Source of the DNA: Siphonodentalium dalli
Lineage: Eukaryota; Mollusca; Scaphopoda; Gadilida; Siphonodentaliidae
Length of the DNA stretch: 64,000 nucleotides
Assembly: GCA_032622095.1 (NCBI GenBank)
Contig: CP136069.1
Coordinates: 154,369,043-154,433,042, forward strand
Direction of reading: 5' to 3'
Under the pieces are notes generated by a model. That model was not told the origin of the DNA. It ran no database searches and saw only the letters and a program-made list of their open reading frames with translations. Each line of letters begins with the position of its first letter. Position 1 is the first letter of the stretch. This document shows positions 36,010 to 47,199 of the stretch, piece after piece. A program made the position numbers and the translations under genes.

Positions 36010-36236
36010 CATGGGCCTAAAAATATATAAGCCAGTGTATTATCTTATATGTCAATGCGAGGCTCCCTATGGGAGACTCGCATATATAAGAAAATGCATT
36101 GGCCTAACAATATTGACCTTGATGTTGTTAGGCCAGTGCATTTTCTTATACATGTATATGCGAGGCTCCCTATATAAGAGCATGTACTGGAACATAATAT
36201 TAAATGCTGCATCACCGCGGTTCCTGTTATGAATGG
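36010..36236. mobile_element. Hairpin MITE of the GCATTCTCTTATATATGCGAG family (diverged)
   Basis: Two hairpins (CGAGGCTCCCTATGGGAGACTCG... and a second at 36120-36200) share TATATAAGAAAATGCATTGG. The right end GAATGGG is followed by TTAA at 36237. The left end is unclear. Confidence 0.6.
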
Positions 36237-36359
36237 GTTAATACTATTTTTAGTTTGAGAAAACAAGCAGCAGAAGCTTTTGGCACTAGGAAGTAATTTA
36301 GTTTCTATTTGCTATGAACCCGGACATAATGTCACTATTTTTTGGAAGACTACACGTGC

Positions 36360-36500
36360 AGTAGTTAATAGGATAGAATAGAAAGCATACTTTTATTTAC
36401 AATACACATATGAATAGTGCAATGGAATTAACATATTATATAGATACTGAATGGCTTGGAGTTGACTATGTCAAAATAGTGCCAAAAGAAGAGGAGCGCA
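36360..36500 (+). repeat. Left part of an old repeat split by the 2A/PHD LINE
   Basis: ATGGCTTGGAGTTGACTATG...ATAGTGC resembles 58274-58306. The right part (about 41800-41890, ending AAAGTCACGTGAGATA) resembles 58595-58705. The LINE appears to have inserted into a copy of this repeat. Confidence 0.5.
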
Positions 36501-37062
36501 TGCGCGGAAGTGTCAACCACGTAATTGTTTTCTCGTCCGCAAAATGATAAAATAACACACATTACACCATCAACGCATCGTGGATCATTAAACCTGAAGC
36601 AACATACTGATAACTTAGCATACCAACATTTGTTTAAGGACTTTAATATTGTGAAACTGTTTATTTACAATGTATTTCATGCGCCTGTAAACAAGTAAGT
36701 GGGCTGACCCAAATTTGTCAAGGGCGCCGCCATCTTGTTGTCAGTATAAACAATCGACCTGTTCGTGTCTAAATGTCAGAACAAAAACTCAAGAAGATAT
36801 ATATAAAAGACGACACACCAGACATATGAGACTGCAAACAAGGAAAGCCTATATAAGATATGACAGTAAAGGAATCTACCTATAAAATCAGATAGCATCA
36901 TCTACGGAAAAATCGATTGTTTGGAAATCTTCTCCAGGCTACAGAACTGACCACACAACCCTGTGGCTGGAAACTCATCTGAAAACCATAGCAAACCTTA
37001 GTTTTACATCTGGTTAGGAACTTGTGATCTCACCGACAAGAAGGGAAAGTTCATCGCATTAA

Positions 37063-37455
37063 CCCTTTACCCAACAAACCGGCCAAAACCGGCCGAATAA
37101 AGCTTCAACAGCCTAAAATATCTTCGGTCTGTCTCAATAGAACCATACAAATATGGATATCATTGGAACCGGCTCCTTGACCACATTGTGATAGTTACAG
37201 TTATGCCCTGTGCCAATGCATTCTCTTATATATGCGAGTCGACCATAGGTCGCCTCGCATATATAAGAGAATGCATTGGCCTAAAAAAAAATCTTTTTTT
37301 AACACTTTTTACCATTTTTTCATACATTCTTTAACAATTTTATAATTTTTAATGTGCTAAGCCAATGCATTCTCTTATATATGCGAGGCGACCTATGGTC
37401 GACTCGCATATATAAGAGAATGCATTGGCACAGGGCCCTTCTGTTGGGTAAAGGG
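37063..37455. mobile_element. piggyBac-type MITE, TTAA target, copy 1
   Basis: CCCTTTACCCAACA at the left and TGTTGGGTAAAGGG at the right are flanked by TTAA (37059-37062 and 37456-37459). Inside are two hairpins built on CCAATGCATTCTCTTATATA and TGCGAG around a GTCGACC/GGCGACC loop. Confidence 0.9.
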
Positions 37456-38249
37456 TTAAACCCGAAGGCTGAACTATGAATACCAGAGGTACTAGATAAG
37501 CTATCCAGAATCCAAGATCTAATCGATAACTTCACAGAATGCAGAGTATCCATACTAAAGATTCCATCCTACTCCATAAAGCTGTTCAACAAGTCACGAG
37601 GCCACACTCACCCAGACTGGTTTGAGGAATACGACATCGTACTCTGCTCACTGATAAAGGCATTAAATCAAGAGATAAGAAAGATAAACACATTAAACAG
37701 GACCTATTCTCCTAAATTATCCAACAACCTATACGCCTGATCAAGCAACAAAAGAAAGAAGGTGAGTCGTCGTTATTACAACTACTCACTATACACAGAC
37801 GGCATCCACCCAACAAGCTGCTTGCAAAAACCTGGCTTCGCCGTATAGCAGACCAAAGCCAAAAGGACTGCTGGGAACTCTAAACCCCAGGTCAGAAACA
37901 TACCGATAGCACATATACACTGATTGACAACCACCCATACAGTATGGACTTGTCACCAAGCTTTTCGGAGAAAAACTCTCCTTCCAAAATCCATCTACTG
38001 CCACTGGGCAGCAATAAAGATCAAATGCCACCCACCAAGTTATTGCGATCATTCGGATAGCATGGGCTTGCTACCAAGCTACGCCGAATGAGACCGAGAA
38101 CTAAAAACACAGATCTGGCACACAGATTGATATTACAACTATTTATCTTAACATCCATAACTACGTACCTCAACTCTGATAACCAGAAGACGTGATATCA
38201 CCAACAACTGGTACATAACCTAACAAACCCTCGACTATCAACAGCACGA

Positions 38250-39065
38250 ATGGGCCCGATAACATGGTCAGATAATACGTACCCATCTAAACCCATCTTC
38301 CTTCTGACTTTGACGCTTGCAGGCGATATAGAGTCAAACCCCGGACCAAGGCTCGAAGAGAAGTTCCCATGTGGATACTGCCAATGTCTAGTAACGTGGA
38401 ACCAACAAGAAGTCTGTTGTGACGAATGCAGCATCTGGTACCATCAATCATGCATTGAGATGTCAGCGGGAGAATACAGCAACCTGCACAGAAAGAGCGT
38501 TTCTTGGATTTGCTGCAAATGCGAAAGCATAAATCTGAATAGCTTCACCTTCCACTCATATGAAGCTGACTCCAACATATATGAATACCTCAACCTGGAC
38601 TCAACCATCGACTCAGTTTCACCAGAGTATGTCTTCAATCAAATTGAGGCAGGACCACGAAATAGATCGAATAGCACACGGAACACCACTGGATCAACAT
38701 CATCTCGTACTGGACCGTACAAATTACCACCCAAGAGAAATATGAGGATAATGACAGTTAACTGTCGCAGCATACGTGACAAACGTGCCGAACTAGCTGT
38801 ATCACTGGATTACACCAAGCCAGATATTGTAATAGGGACTGAATCATGGCTACAGGGAGTCAAACATGGGAGAAACCCAACACCTGAGCACACCATGTCA
38901 AGCGAAATCTTCCCAGAGAACTACGCGTGCTACCGAAATGACAGAGAATCCACTGGAGTGGGCGTCTTTATCGTTGTCCACAAGAGCTTAGTATCAACAG
39001 AGCAACCACAACTGGTGACAGATAGCGAAATCAACTGGGCCAAGGTCAGATCAACATTCAGCTGA
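38250..39065 (+). pseudogene. LINE ORF: 2A-like peptide, PHD-type finger, start of APE endonuclease
   Basis: 271 codons from an ATG. Residues 25-33 are GDIESNPGP, a full D-x-E-x-N-P-G-P 2A-like motif at which the ribosome would skip between G32 and P33. The hydrophobic LLTLTL just before may act as a signal-like segment. Residues 41-91 form a PHD-type zinc finger: C41-x2-C44, C57-x2-C60, H65-x2-C68, C88-x2-C91 with W86. From about residue 163 the APE-type endonuclease begins (MRIMTVNCRSIRDKRAEL, then GTESWLQ). The frame ends at TGA near 39063; the rest of the endonuclease (CGDFNCPDIEW near 39160, GISDHSIVI near 39370) is in other frames. 2A plus PHD at this position is known in CR1/L2-like LINEs of several marine animals. 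Confidence 0.85.
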
Positions 39066-41720
39066 TAGGGGCTTACTATATGCCTCACAGAGAAGACCAC
39101 ATCGCAGAGCTGTGAAGTCCATCAACCTAGCGACATCCGGAAAGCAAAAATCATCTGTGGGGACTTCAATTGCCCGGACATAGAGTGGGACATCTCAGTA
39201 GTAAACAGAGGAGCCCAAGACAAAGACGTACAAACTAACCTACTAAAAATCAAGTCAGAAAAATGGCTAAAACAAATCCACTAAGAACCAACGCGGGAAA
39301 AGAATTTTCTAGACATAGTCTTCACGAACAATGCATCATTGTTAAAATAATCAACCAGCATAACAGGCATATCTGACCACTCCATAGTCATTACTGACAT
39401 CGACATGAAGCCCAGATACCAACATTCAAAACCGAGAAAGTGCTATCTATATAAAAAAGCAGACTGGACGCAACTTGGACTGGACCTGCAAATACTGGGC
39501 GAAGGCCTACGAACACTAAATAGTGGAAGATATGTGGAAACATCTGAAGGAGGGGATACACATGGACCAACATATACCATCTAAGCGTATATCAAAAAAG
39601 CAGAACACTCCACGAGTAAACCACAAGATCAAGAAATTGCTACGAAAGAAACAGCGCCTGTTTTCACAGGCAAAGAAGAACAACATCTGAACCAACTATC
39701 GTGCCATGCAGAAAGAGTGTAAAATGGAAATGAGGAAGGCTGAGTGGGATTACATTAATGCTAACATTAAAGAAGGTTTAGAACAAAAGACGACGAAACC
39801 ATTCTGGAGATGCATCAAGAGCAGAAAACAAGATAACATCGGAGTGTCACCATTGAAATCACAAGGCAAGCTGATTGACGACCCAAAAGGCAAAGCAGAA
39901 ATCCTGGTAAAACAGTTCCAGTCAGTATTCACCAAGAACCAACCACCACTACCCGACCATCAACCCAAATGCGGAAACATCGGCAAACTGACAGTGACAG
40001 TCAATGGCATCGAAGCTCTGCTGAAGAGATTAAACTGATCCACAGCCTCGGGCCCAGACGGTATCCCAAACTCTATCCTGAATTACGCAAAACAACTGAC
40101 ACCTGCCTTCATGCTCATATTCAAACTCTCATTAGACAAAGGCACATTGCCAAGGGACTGGCGCAGCGCCAACATAGCCTCAGTCTACAAAAAAAAGACC
40201 GACGTCAAGCGGAAAACTGTCGTCATGTGCCCCTAACACCAGTACAGTGCAAGCTACTAGAACACCGCATATTCCGCCATATACTGGAACACCTGGATAA
40301 GCATAACATATTAACAAAACTAAACCACGGCTTTCGAAGGCGCTATTCCCGCGAAACACAACTAGCAGTGACAACACAAGATATATTACAATCGTTTGAC
40401 AACAAGAAGCAGATCGACGTGGCTATCCTTGACTTCTCTAAAACTTTCGACACTGCACCACACAATAGCCTATTGACCAAACTAAATCACTACGGTATCA
40501 CAAGCCCGACCAACAGGTGGCTATCATCCTCTCTGAAAGAAAGAAAGATGAGAGTTGCACTCGATGGATATTACTCATAATAAGTTGCTGCTATTTCTCT
40601 GTCGCATAAACGACACATTTATTAACCCTTTAATACCCAACAGAAGGGCCCTGTGCCAATGCATTCTCTTATATATGCGAGTCGACCATAGGTCGCCTCG
40701 CATATATAAGAGAATGCATTGGCTTAACACATTAAAAATTATAAAATTGTTAAAGATTGTAAGAAAAAATGGTAAAAAGTGTTAGGCCAATGCATTCTCT
40801 TATATATAAGAGAATGCATTGGCACAGGGCCCTTCTGTTGGGTATTAAAGGGTTAATAAATGTGACACAGTAAAGTCCGTCTATTCACAGATGACTGCCT
40901 CCTGTACCGCCATATAAATATATACAAAACCACGAAATATTGCAACAAGAGCTACGCAAACTGGAGTCATAACTGGAGTCATGGCCACCAAATGGGGGAT
41001 GCGCTTCAATCCATCTAAGTGCTACAATATGAGCCTAAAGCAGAAGACACAAAGATTTTACCAACTAGAAGGGCAGATACTCCAAGAAGTTACAAACAAT
41101 CCGTACCTTGGCGTCCAATTCTCAAATGACATGCAGTGCCAACACCACATCGACGACACCACGAAGAAAGCAAACTGCACCCTATAGGCATCCTTCAGCG
41201 AAATACTGCCAAATGGATCTTAGAAAAACGGCATATATAGCATTAGTCCGCCCCAGCTAGAGTATGCATCGACAATCTTGGATCCACACTATGAAAAGGA
41301 CAAGACAAAACTGGAGATGGTCCAACGCAAAGCAGCAAGATTTATAAAACAGGACTACCGATCGAGAGAGAAAGGCGTAACATCAATGCGCAGTGAATTT
41401 CAACTACCATCCATAGAAGCAAGAAGAAAGGAACAGAGACTGACACTGTTTTATAAAGTGGTTAAGGGATCGGCCCCGGGTATCAACTCCGAGGAAAAAG
41501 AAACCCATAAAATTCAAGGACTTTGTTAGTGACAACATCGTGGAGAAACTAACCACAAACAACGAAAGTGCTTACGAACCAATTAAAACAAACACAGACC
41601 AATACGATATTCCTTCTTTCCGAGGACTGTACTTGACATGAACAAACTGGACAAAAGCACAGTCAATGCCGCCGACCTAGAAACATTCAAGGCGGCTCTG
41701 GGAGAACAAAAATAGCGCGC
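39066..41720 (+). pseudogene. Broken endonuclease and reverse transcriptase of the 2A/PHD LINE
   Basis: Fragments in changing frames are: GDFNCPDIEW (about 39163), a linker ORF at 39706-40038 (KECKMEMRKAEWDYINANIK), ASGPDGIPNSILNYA (about 40043), RSANIASVYKKKTDV (about 40164), LDFSKTFDTAPHNSLLTKLN (motif A, about 40429), LFTDDCLLYRH (motif C, about 40880), NPYLGVQFSNDM (about 41098) and a tail at 41278-41529. The GVPQGT motif B block is deleted before 40583. A piggyBac-type MITE (40626-40852) sits between the motif B position and motif C. Many stops and frameshifts make it clearly dead. Confidence 0.8.
40626..40852. mobile_element. piggyBac-type MITE, TTAA target, copy 2
   Basis: CCCTTTAATACCCAACAGAA at the left mirrors TTCTGTTGGGTATTAAAGGG at the right, flanked by TTAA (40622-40625 and 40853-40856). 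It has the same internal hairpins as the copy at 37063; the second hairpin has lost its loop. Confidence 0.95.
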
Positions 41721-42097
41721 CTCCCACCGTCCTGTAAAAGCCAGCGTTGGTCACAGGGACGGCTTGTTACTATAAATAGAAAAAGAATAGTAGGCATGTA
41801 GGAATCCTACTGGCGCACTATCGTAAAATAGTATAGCAGTGTGCAGCCAATCAGTATGCGCGAAAGTCACGTGAGATATAATATAGCAAGATAATAATGC
41901 AGTATATTGCTGGTAGTAACATAGCCCTGTCAGGCCATCTTTGTATTTCCCCTAGTAGTATATATGTTAACTGTGTGTATGCCTGTCGTATGTCCCTTCA
42001 AATAAACAATAATAGACAATTCCAATGTATTTTATGAATCATGGATGAAGTCATTCGGTCAAGTGTTAAAGCGTGTAATACCACCAAAGCAGACTTC

Positions 42098-42209
42098 TAC
42101 AGTTAATGCCCTAAATAATCGACAACAAGCTATATTTCAGACTAAATCCTGAAAAATTACCCATAATTCTGCTGTGGTTAAGGAGTCGATTATTTAGGGC
42201 ATTATTGTA
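42098..42209. mobile_element. Tc1/mariner-type MITE, copy 2, next to a splice acceptor
   Basis: TACAGTTAATGCCCTAAATA at the left mirrors TATTTAGGGCATTATTGTA at the right, with internal CCTGAAAAATTACCCATAAT. It ends 18 bp before exon 42228-42395, directly against its polypyrimidine tract. Confidence 0.85.
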
Positions 42210-42227
42210 TATACTCTTTTTCAACAG

Positions 42228-42395
42228 GCGTGCTGACAGCAACTTACGGTGAGGTTTGCGAAAATGACACAGCGTGTGCGGCAGACAAAGGATTATCATG
42301 TTACAAACCATATCAGGAATGCTCAAAGGGGTACTGTTTGTGCGCAAATGGTCCGCTCAGAAACGACTGGGATAGTAATGACGGAGTATGCAAAA
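42228..42395 (+). CDS. Cys-rich exon 2 of the secreted protein (EB/EGF-like module)
   Basis: 168 bp between acceptor CTCTTTTTCAACAG and donor GTAAGT, starting and ending in phase 1. It encodes about 56 residues: ATYGEVCENDTAC, then ADKGLSCYKPYQEC, SKGYCLCANG and DSNDGVCK. The spacing C-x5-C-x7-C-x6-C-x4-C-x-C-x15-C resembles EB-type modules of invertebrate secreted proteins. The first residues complete the signal peptide started at 34810, so cleavage is likely near TATYG. The shared cysteine spacing with the exon at 53377 supports one gene. Function unknown; secreted or extracellular location is inferred. Confidence 0.8.
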
Positions 42396-42669
42396 GTAAG
42401 TTGGGGTTTTATTGTTGTTCAACTTCAACAATTCATTTGGTAGATCGTACACAACAAGAATCTTGGTAGATACTTTATCAAATGAGCTGCGGACGGCGAT
42501 ACAAGATTATATATTGTGACGTAAGTTGTGTTCTGTATTTATTCTACACCCTTGTGTCAGATAAGTTTAATCCATGACTGTGACTACCATTGGTACTATA
42601 ACTACCTTTATTGTGATTTAAGTCTAATGCAAAACCGGTAATTATGTGTGCACTACACGAAGGGGGTAG

Positions 42670-42830
42670 TTAACATTACGTACGTCATCACTCTTGGCAA
42701 CAACACCAACTCGAAGTAGTTCCGGTTGTATTCAACTTGTGGTATACACTATGTTTCCAATGACTGGGATTCGATTGAATGCAATGTACATGGTGCCTCG
42801 CGTCAACGGGTGAGGAATAATATTTATTAT
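42670..42830 (+). repeat. Old dispersed repeat, copy of 10091-10265
   Basis: Matches through GTCATCACTCTTGGCAACAA, CTTGTGGTATACAC and the final AATAATATTTATTA, with many differences. Confidence 0.6.
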
Positions 42831-42934
42831 ACTGATAATTCAGAAATGTTCAAGTCAGTTATGTGAATTATATGTGTGCAATTATAGCATAAATGCGCAC
42901 TTATTTATAGTGGTTAACGGGTAAAGACAAATCT

Positions 42935-43734
42935 GTATCATCATCATCATCACCATAATCATTACCAGAATTATCGTCATCATTGTCAACATCAACATTA
43001 GTTTCAGCATCATCGTCATTCTCATCACCATAAACATCGTCATCACTATCAACATCATAATAATCATTGTCATTATCATCATCGCCGCCGTCGTGGTGAT
43101 CAGCATCATTATCATCATCATCATCTTCATCATCATCATCATCATCATCATAATCATCAGCAGCATCACCATTATCACGATCATCATCTTTATCAGTTTC
43201 AACATCATCGTTGTCATCATCAAACATCTTAATTATCACCATTCTCATCATCTTCGTCACTATCATTATCGTCATCACAATCATTATCAACATTATCGTC
43301 ATTATCATCACCATAATCATCGTTTTCAACATCATCATACATAATCATCATCACCATCATTTATCGTCATTATCATCATCATCATCATCGCCGTCGTCGT
43401 CAGTTTCAACATAGTCGTTTTCATCGTCAAATATCATAATAATCATCATTGTCATCATCATCAATATCATCATCACCATCGTCATTATCATTACCATAAT
43501 CATCGCCATCATTTTCTACATCATCATAATAATCATCATCACCATTATCATAACCATCATCATCGTCATTACCATCACCACCAACATATCTACCAGCATC
43601 ATCATCATAATCATCATCATCTTCATCATCATCATCACCATAATCATCGTCATAATTTTCAGCATCACTATCATAATCAATTTCATCGTCATTATCATTA
43701 GCGTAATCACCGTTATCATTATCATCAACACCAT

Positions 43735-43766
<32 letters not shown>

Positions 43767-45117
43767 TCATCATCACCACCACCACCACCACCACCACCAC
43801 CACCACCACCACCACTACTACCATCATCATCATCATCATCATCATAACATCGTCGTTGTCATCGTCATTATCATCACCATAATCATCGTCATCATTTTCA
43901 ACATCATCATAATCATCATCATCACCATCAGCATCATCGTCTTTATTATCATAATCCTCGTCATCATTTTCAACATCATCATAATCACATCACCACCATC
44001 ATCATCATCATCATTATCATCATCATCATCACCACCACCACCACCACCACCACCACAACCACCACCACCACCACCATCACCATCATAACATCGTCGTTGT
44101 CATCGTCAAATATCATAATCATCATCATTGTCAACATCATCGCCATCACCGTCATAATGAACATCATCGTCATCATCATCACCATTATGATCGTCATCAT
44201 TGTTAACATCATCATCAGCATCGTCATCATCACCACTACCATTATCCTCATAATTAACATCATCACCATCATCATCACCATCACTATCATCATCATCATC
44301 ATCAGTGTCAGCATCATCGTTGTTATCATCGTCAAATATTATAATCATCATCGTCGTCACTATTATCATCATATCCATCGTCACCAACATCATCGTCATT
44401 ATCATCCCCATAAACATCGTCATCACTTTCAACATCATAATAACCATTGTCATAATCATCATCATCGCCGTCGTGGTGATCATCATCATCATCGTCATCG
44501 TCACCACCACCACCTCTACCACCATTATCATCATCATCAACATCATCATCATCATCGTTATCATTATCGCCATCATCATCGTCATCAATTTCAACGTCAT
44601 CGTCACCGTCAAACATCATAATCTGCATCATTATCATCAAGATCATCGTCACTATCATCACGATAAGCATCGCCATCATTTTCAACATCATCATAATCAT
44701 CATCGCCATCGTCGTCGTGATCATCACCACCATCATCATCATCACAGTCATCAACATCATCGTCACTACCATCGCCATCAACATCATCATCAGTAGCATC
44801 ATTATCATCATCATCACAGTCATCAACATCATCATCACAGTCATCAACACCATCGTCACTATCATCACCATAAGCATCGTCATCATTTTCATCACTATCA
44901 TCACCATCGCCGTCGTCGTGTGGTCATCATCATCATCAACACCAACACCAACACCACTACCATCAGCATCGTCATCATCATCATCATCAACACCAACACC
45001 ACCACTACCATCACCATCATCATCATCATCAACAACATCATCATCGTCATCATCATTATCATCACCATCGTCATCTTCATCAGCACCACCATCATCATCA
45101 CGCTGCACTGAGTCTGG
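42935..45117. repeat. Imperfect trinucleotide (ATC/CAC) array; 43490-45117 is direct repeat B1
   Basis: A 2.2-kb array of TCATCA variants with pure CCA blocks (near 43770-43815 and 44025-44080). Every frame is open for long stretches on both strands (Ile/His/Ser/Thr, or Met/Val/Asp on the other strand), so these frames are not genes. The part 43490-45117 recurs at 51168-52801 on the other side of the LINE, ending in the non-repeat CGCTGCACTGAGTCTGG. Confidence 0.95.
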
Positions 45118-45598
45118 CCTGAATTAGGTCCCCTTTATGTTAAGTCGTAAACAATGTGTCTCTTCGAATTATCGCATATATGTCGGAATAAATAGATTCT
45201 CTCTCGATTTTGATGGTATGATGTGTTTGCGGAAGTTATTCCGATTCCAATGATGTTACCAATTCGTTTGATCGTCAACCGAATGTTTCAACATGACCGA
45301 ATAAACTCTCGTATGTATACTCCATTCGTCCGAATTTCCGTTATTGTTTTGTAAACGACGCCATGTTTGACGTGTCTTGTGTACCTTGATGAACTGTACT
45401 CACAATATACAAGTGTATACTGGAGTCTTCGCCGTGTGAAAATGTCACGCTTCACTGCTACTACTATAAACACTAAGTTGTAAATGCCGTGCGGGAAATA
45501 TCATTACTCACTGATACTCATGTACGGGTGGACAGTTAGCGAATTCATCTGGTGATTGGCAATTATACCACTTACCTGTTCCAAAAGAAGATATAAAC

Positions 45599-47155
45599 AT
45601 GGGAGTAACTGATCATGACATCAGCGACAACGGTAACGACATTCGCACATTAATTAAATGCTTATCAGCATGGTATGACAGTATCGAATCGCAACAGTAT
45701 ACTCGAAAGAAAGAAGATATGATACAAATAACCGAAAATTTAAACCACGTCCTAAAATTTATAAACTCTACCACGCAGGAGATGTTCGTAGCGGCTATCG
45801 TTGAATTTGTTGCAAACCAAGAAAAACTTCTGGACACACTCAGGGACAATATATTCTCACATGTGAAGGAACTAGAATCTTTTCCGTTTGATAAGTCGTC
45901 ATGTATGAAACAAAGAGTTATCAGAAGTCAAACAGGTGATCATGTGGTGGACAAAAACAATAAGCACAAACGAATGGCATGTGATGTATATAGACTTATG
46001 AAATTCATGGTTGATGGTCAATCGGACTGCATTGGTGACATTATTAGTAAAGGTGGGCGACTCAAAAGTGTTTGTCGACCATCCATATCAGGAATGATCA
46101 ATGATGAAGAAGATGTCGGCATCAACATTAAATGTGCAATCGTGGAAATTCAAAAGGATATATCGTGCATGAAAACTGACAATGAAAACTTTCACCACAC
46201 CTTTAATGACCGTATACCCAAATTCGACTCATCAATCGCCAGCTTAGATGCCAGACTCGAAAAAATTGAAGAAAAACTTAAAATCGTAAACAACATTGAA
46301 CAGATGCAATCGGATGTAAAACAAATAAACACAAAAATCAAAGAAATTGACGAAAGGATACAAAGCGACACACTAACAATTGAGAGAATCCAAGACGACA
46401 AATATTCGGGTGCTAGAAAACTAAAAAGTGAAATTGATGGAATCAAAGGTGACATCGGAAAAATAGTGAACGGGCTAGAAGAATACAATGGGAAACAAAA
46501 AAGACTGGAAAATCAATTCGCAACACTCAGAGACATTGTTAATAAAAAACATGTGCAACCTACCCATTCTTGTGATAAGTTCGTAAACGAAACAATCAAA
46601 CAAAATGTTGAAGTCATGAAAAATGAATTCAGGAACTTCACAACATCAGTTACAAACAATTTACAATTATTTGCTGATTCCGTAAATCAATCAATGGGTG
46701 AAATTTGCAAGACACAGCGTGAATTGGTCGAAACCATAAATAATATTATGCATCAGTCATATGAGGAGGAAGTTTACATGGACGAATCATATACCTCACA
46801 CCCAAATGATGTCAGCGTAGAGTCAGACATTCCGCATACAAATCAGCAGACGAAAAGAACTCCCGACAGACCAGTTCAACCGAAATCAAATGACGATGAC
46901 TACTTTTTTCAACTACACGACAGACCGATTAAAACATCACAAGTGTTCTTAGGTGCATTCGACGATAGTGTGACAATACATGACATTAAGAAATATCTGA
47001 ATAAGTATGAAATCCGGTTTACAGTTATTCGTATGCTCAGAGGAAATACAGCCAGATTGAACATATGCGACAGGGACCTTGACGATGTATTATCTGACAA
47101 CTTCTGGCCGAAAGGCGCTGTATGCAGATTGTGGGTTCATAAGAGCGACATTTAA
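45599..47155 (+). CDS. LINE ORF1 protein (coiled coil, nucleic-acid-binding type)
   Basis: 518 codons from the first ATG after the leader. The N-terminal half is charged and helical. Residues about 205-320 form a strong coiled coil (LDARLEKIEEKLKIVNN, VKQINTKIKEIDERIQSD and similar heptads). The C-terminal about 75 residues (SQVFLGAFDDSVTIHDIKKY ... DNFWPKGAVCRLW) look like a small compact domain of the kind that follows coiled coils in LINE ORF1 proteins and may bind RNA. No CCHC knuckles were seen. In other LINEs ORF1 trimerises and packages the RNA; that role is inferred here. ORF2 starts 44 bp downstream. Confidence 0.8.
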   Translation: MGVTDHDISDNGNDIRTLIKCLSAWYDSIESQQYTRKKEDMIQITENLNHVLKFINSTTQEMFVAAIVEFVANQEKLLDTLRDNIFSHVKELESFPFDKSSCMKQRVIRSQTGDHVVDKNNKHKRMACDVYRLMKFMVDGQSDCIGDIISKGGRLKSVCRPSISGMINDEEDVGINIKCAIVEIQKDISCMKTDNENFHHTFNDRIPKFDSSIASLDARLEKIEEKLKIVNNIEQMQSDVKQINTKIKEIDERIQSDTLTIERIQDDKYSGARKLKSEIDGIKGDIGKIVNGLEEYNGKQKRLENQFATLRDIVNKKHVQPTHSCDKFVNETIKQNVEVMKNEFRNFTTSVTNNLQLFADSVNQSMGEICKTQRELVETINNIMHQSYEEEVYMDESYTSHPNDVSVESDIPHTNQQTKRTPDRPVQPKSNDDDYFFQLHDRPIKTSQVFLGAFDDSVTIHDIKKYLNKYEIRFTVIRMLRGNTARLNICDRDLDDVLSDNFWPKGAVCRLWVHKSDI

Positions 47156-47199
47156 CCCCAATATACATCTATATTCAGTACTAAAATAGTACCGTTGAT

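Larger units (their letters stand above)
36500..41800 (+). mobile_element. Decayed LINE with 2A-like peptide and PHD finger
   Basis: The body includes a 5' region (about 36700-38249), the 2A/PHD/endonuclease ORF (38250-39065) and a broken RT (39066-41720). Two MITEs of one family sit inside it (37063-37455 and 40626-40852). The ends are approximate. Confidence 0.75.

Noticed and set aside
42935-45117. CRISPR-like array
   Set aside because: A simple-sequence eukaryotic microsatellite with no repeat-spacer regularity.
42882-45127. Many long open frames on both strands (Ile/His/Ser-rich or Met/Val/Asp-rich)
   Set aside because: They are translations of a trinucleotide array, where a 3-bp period keeps all frames open. 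The same frames recur at 51096-52886.
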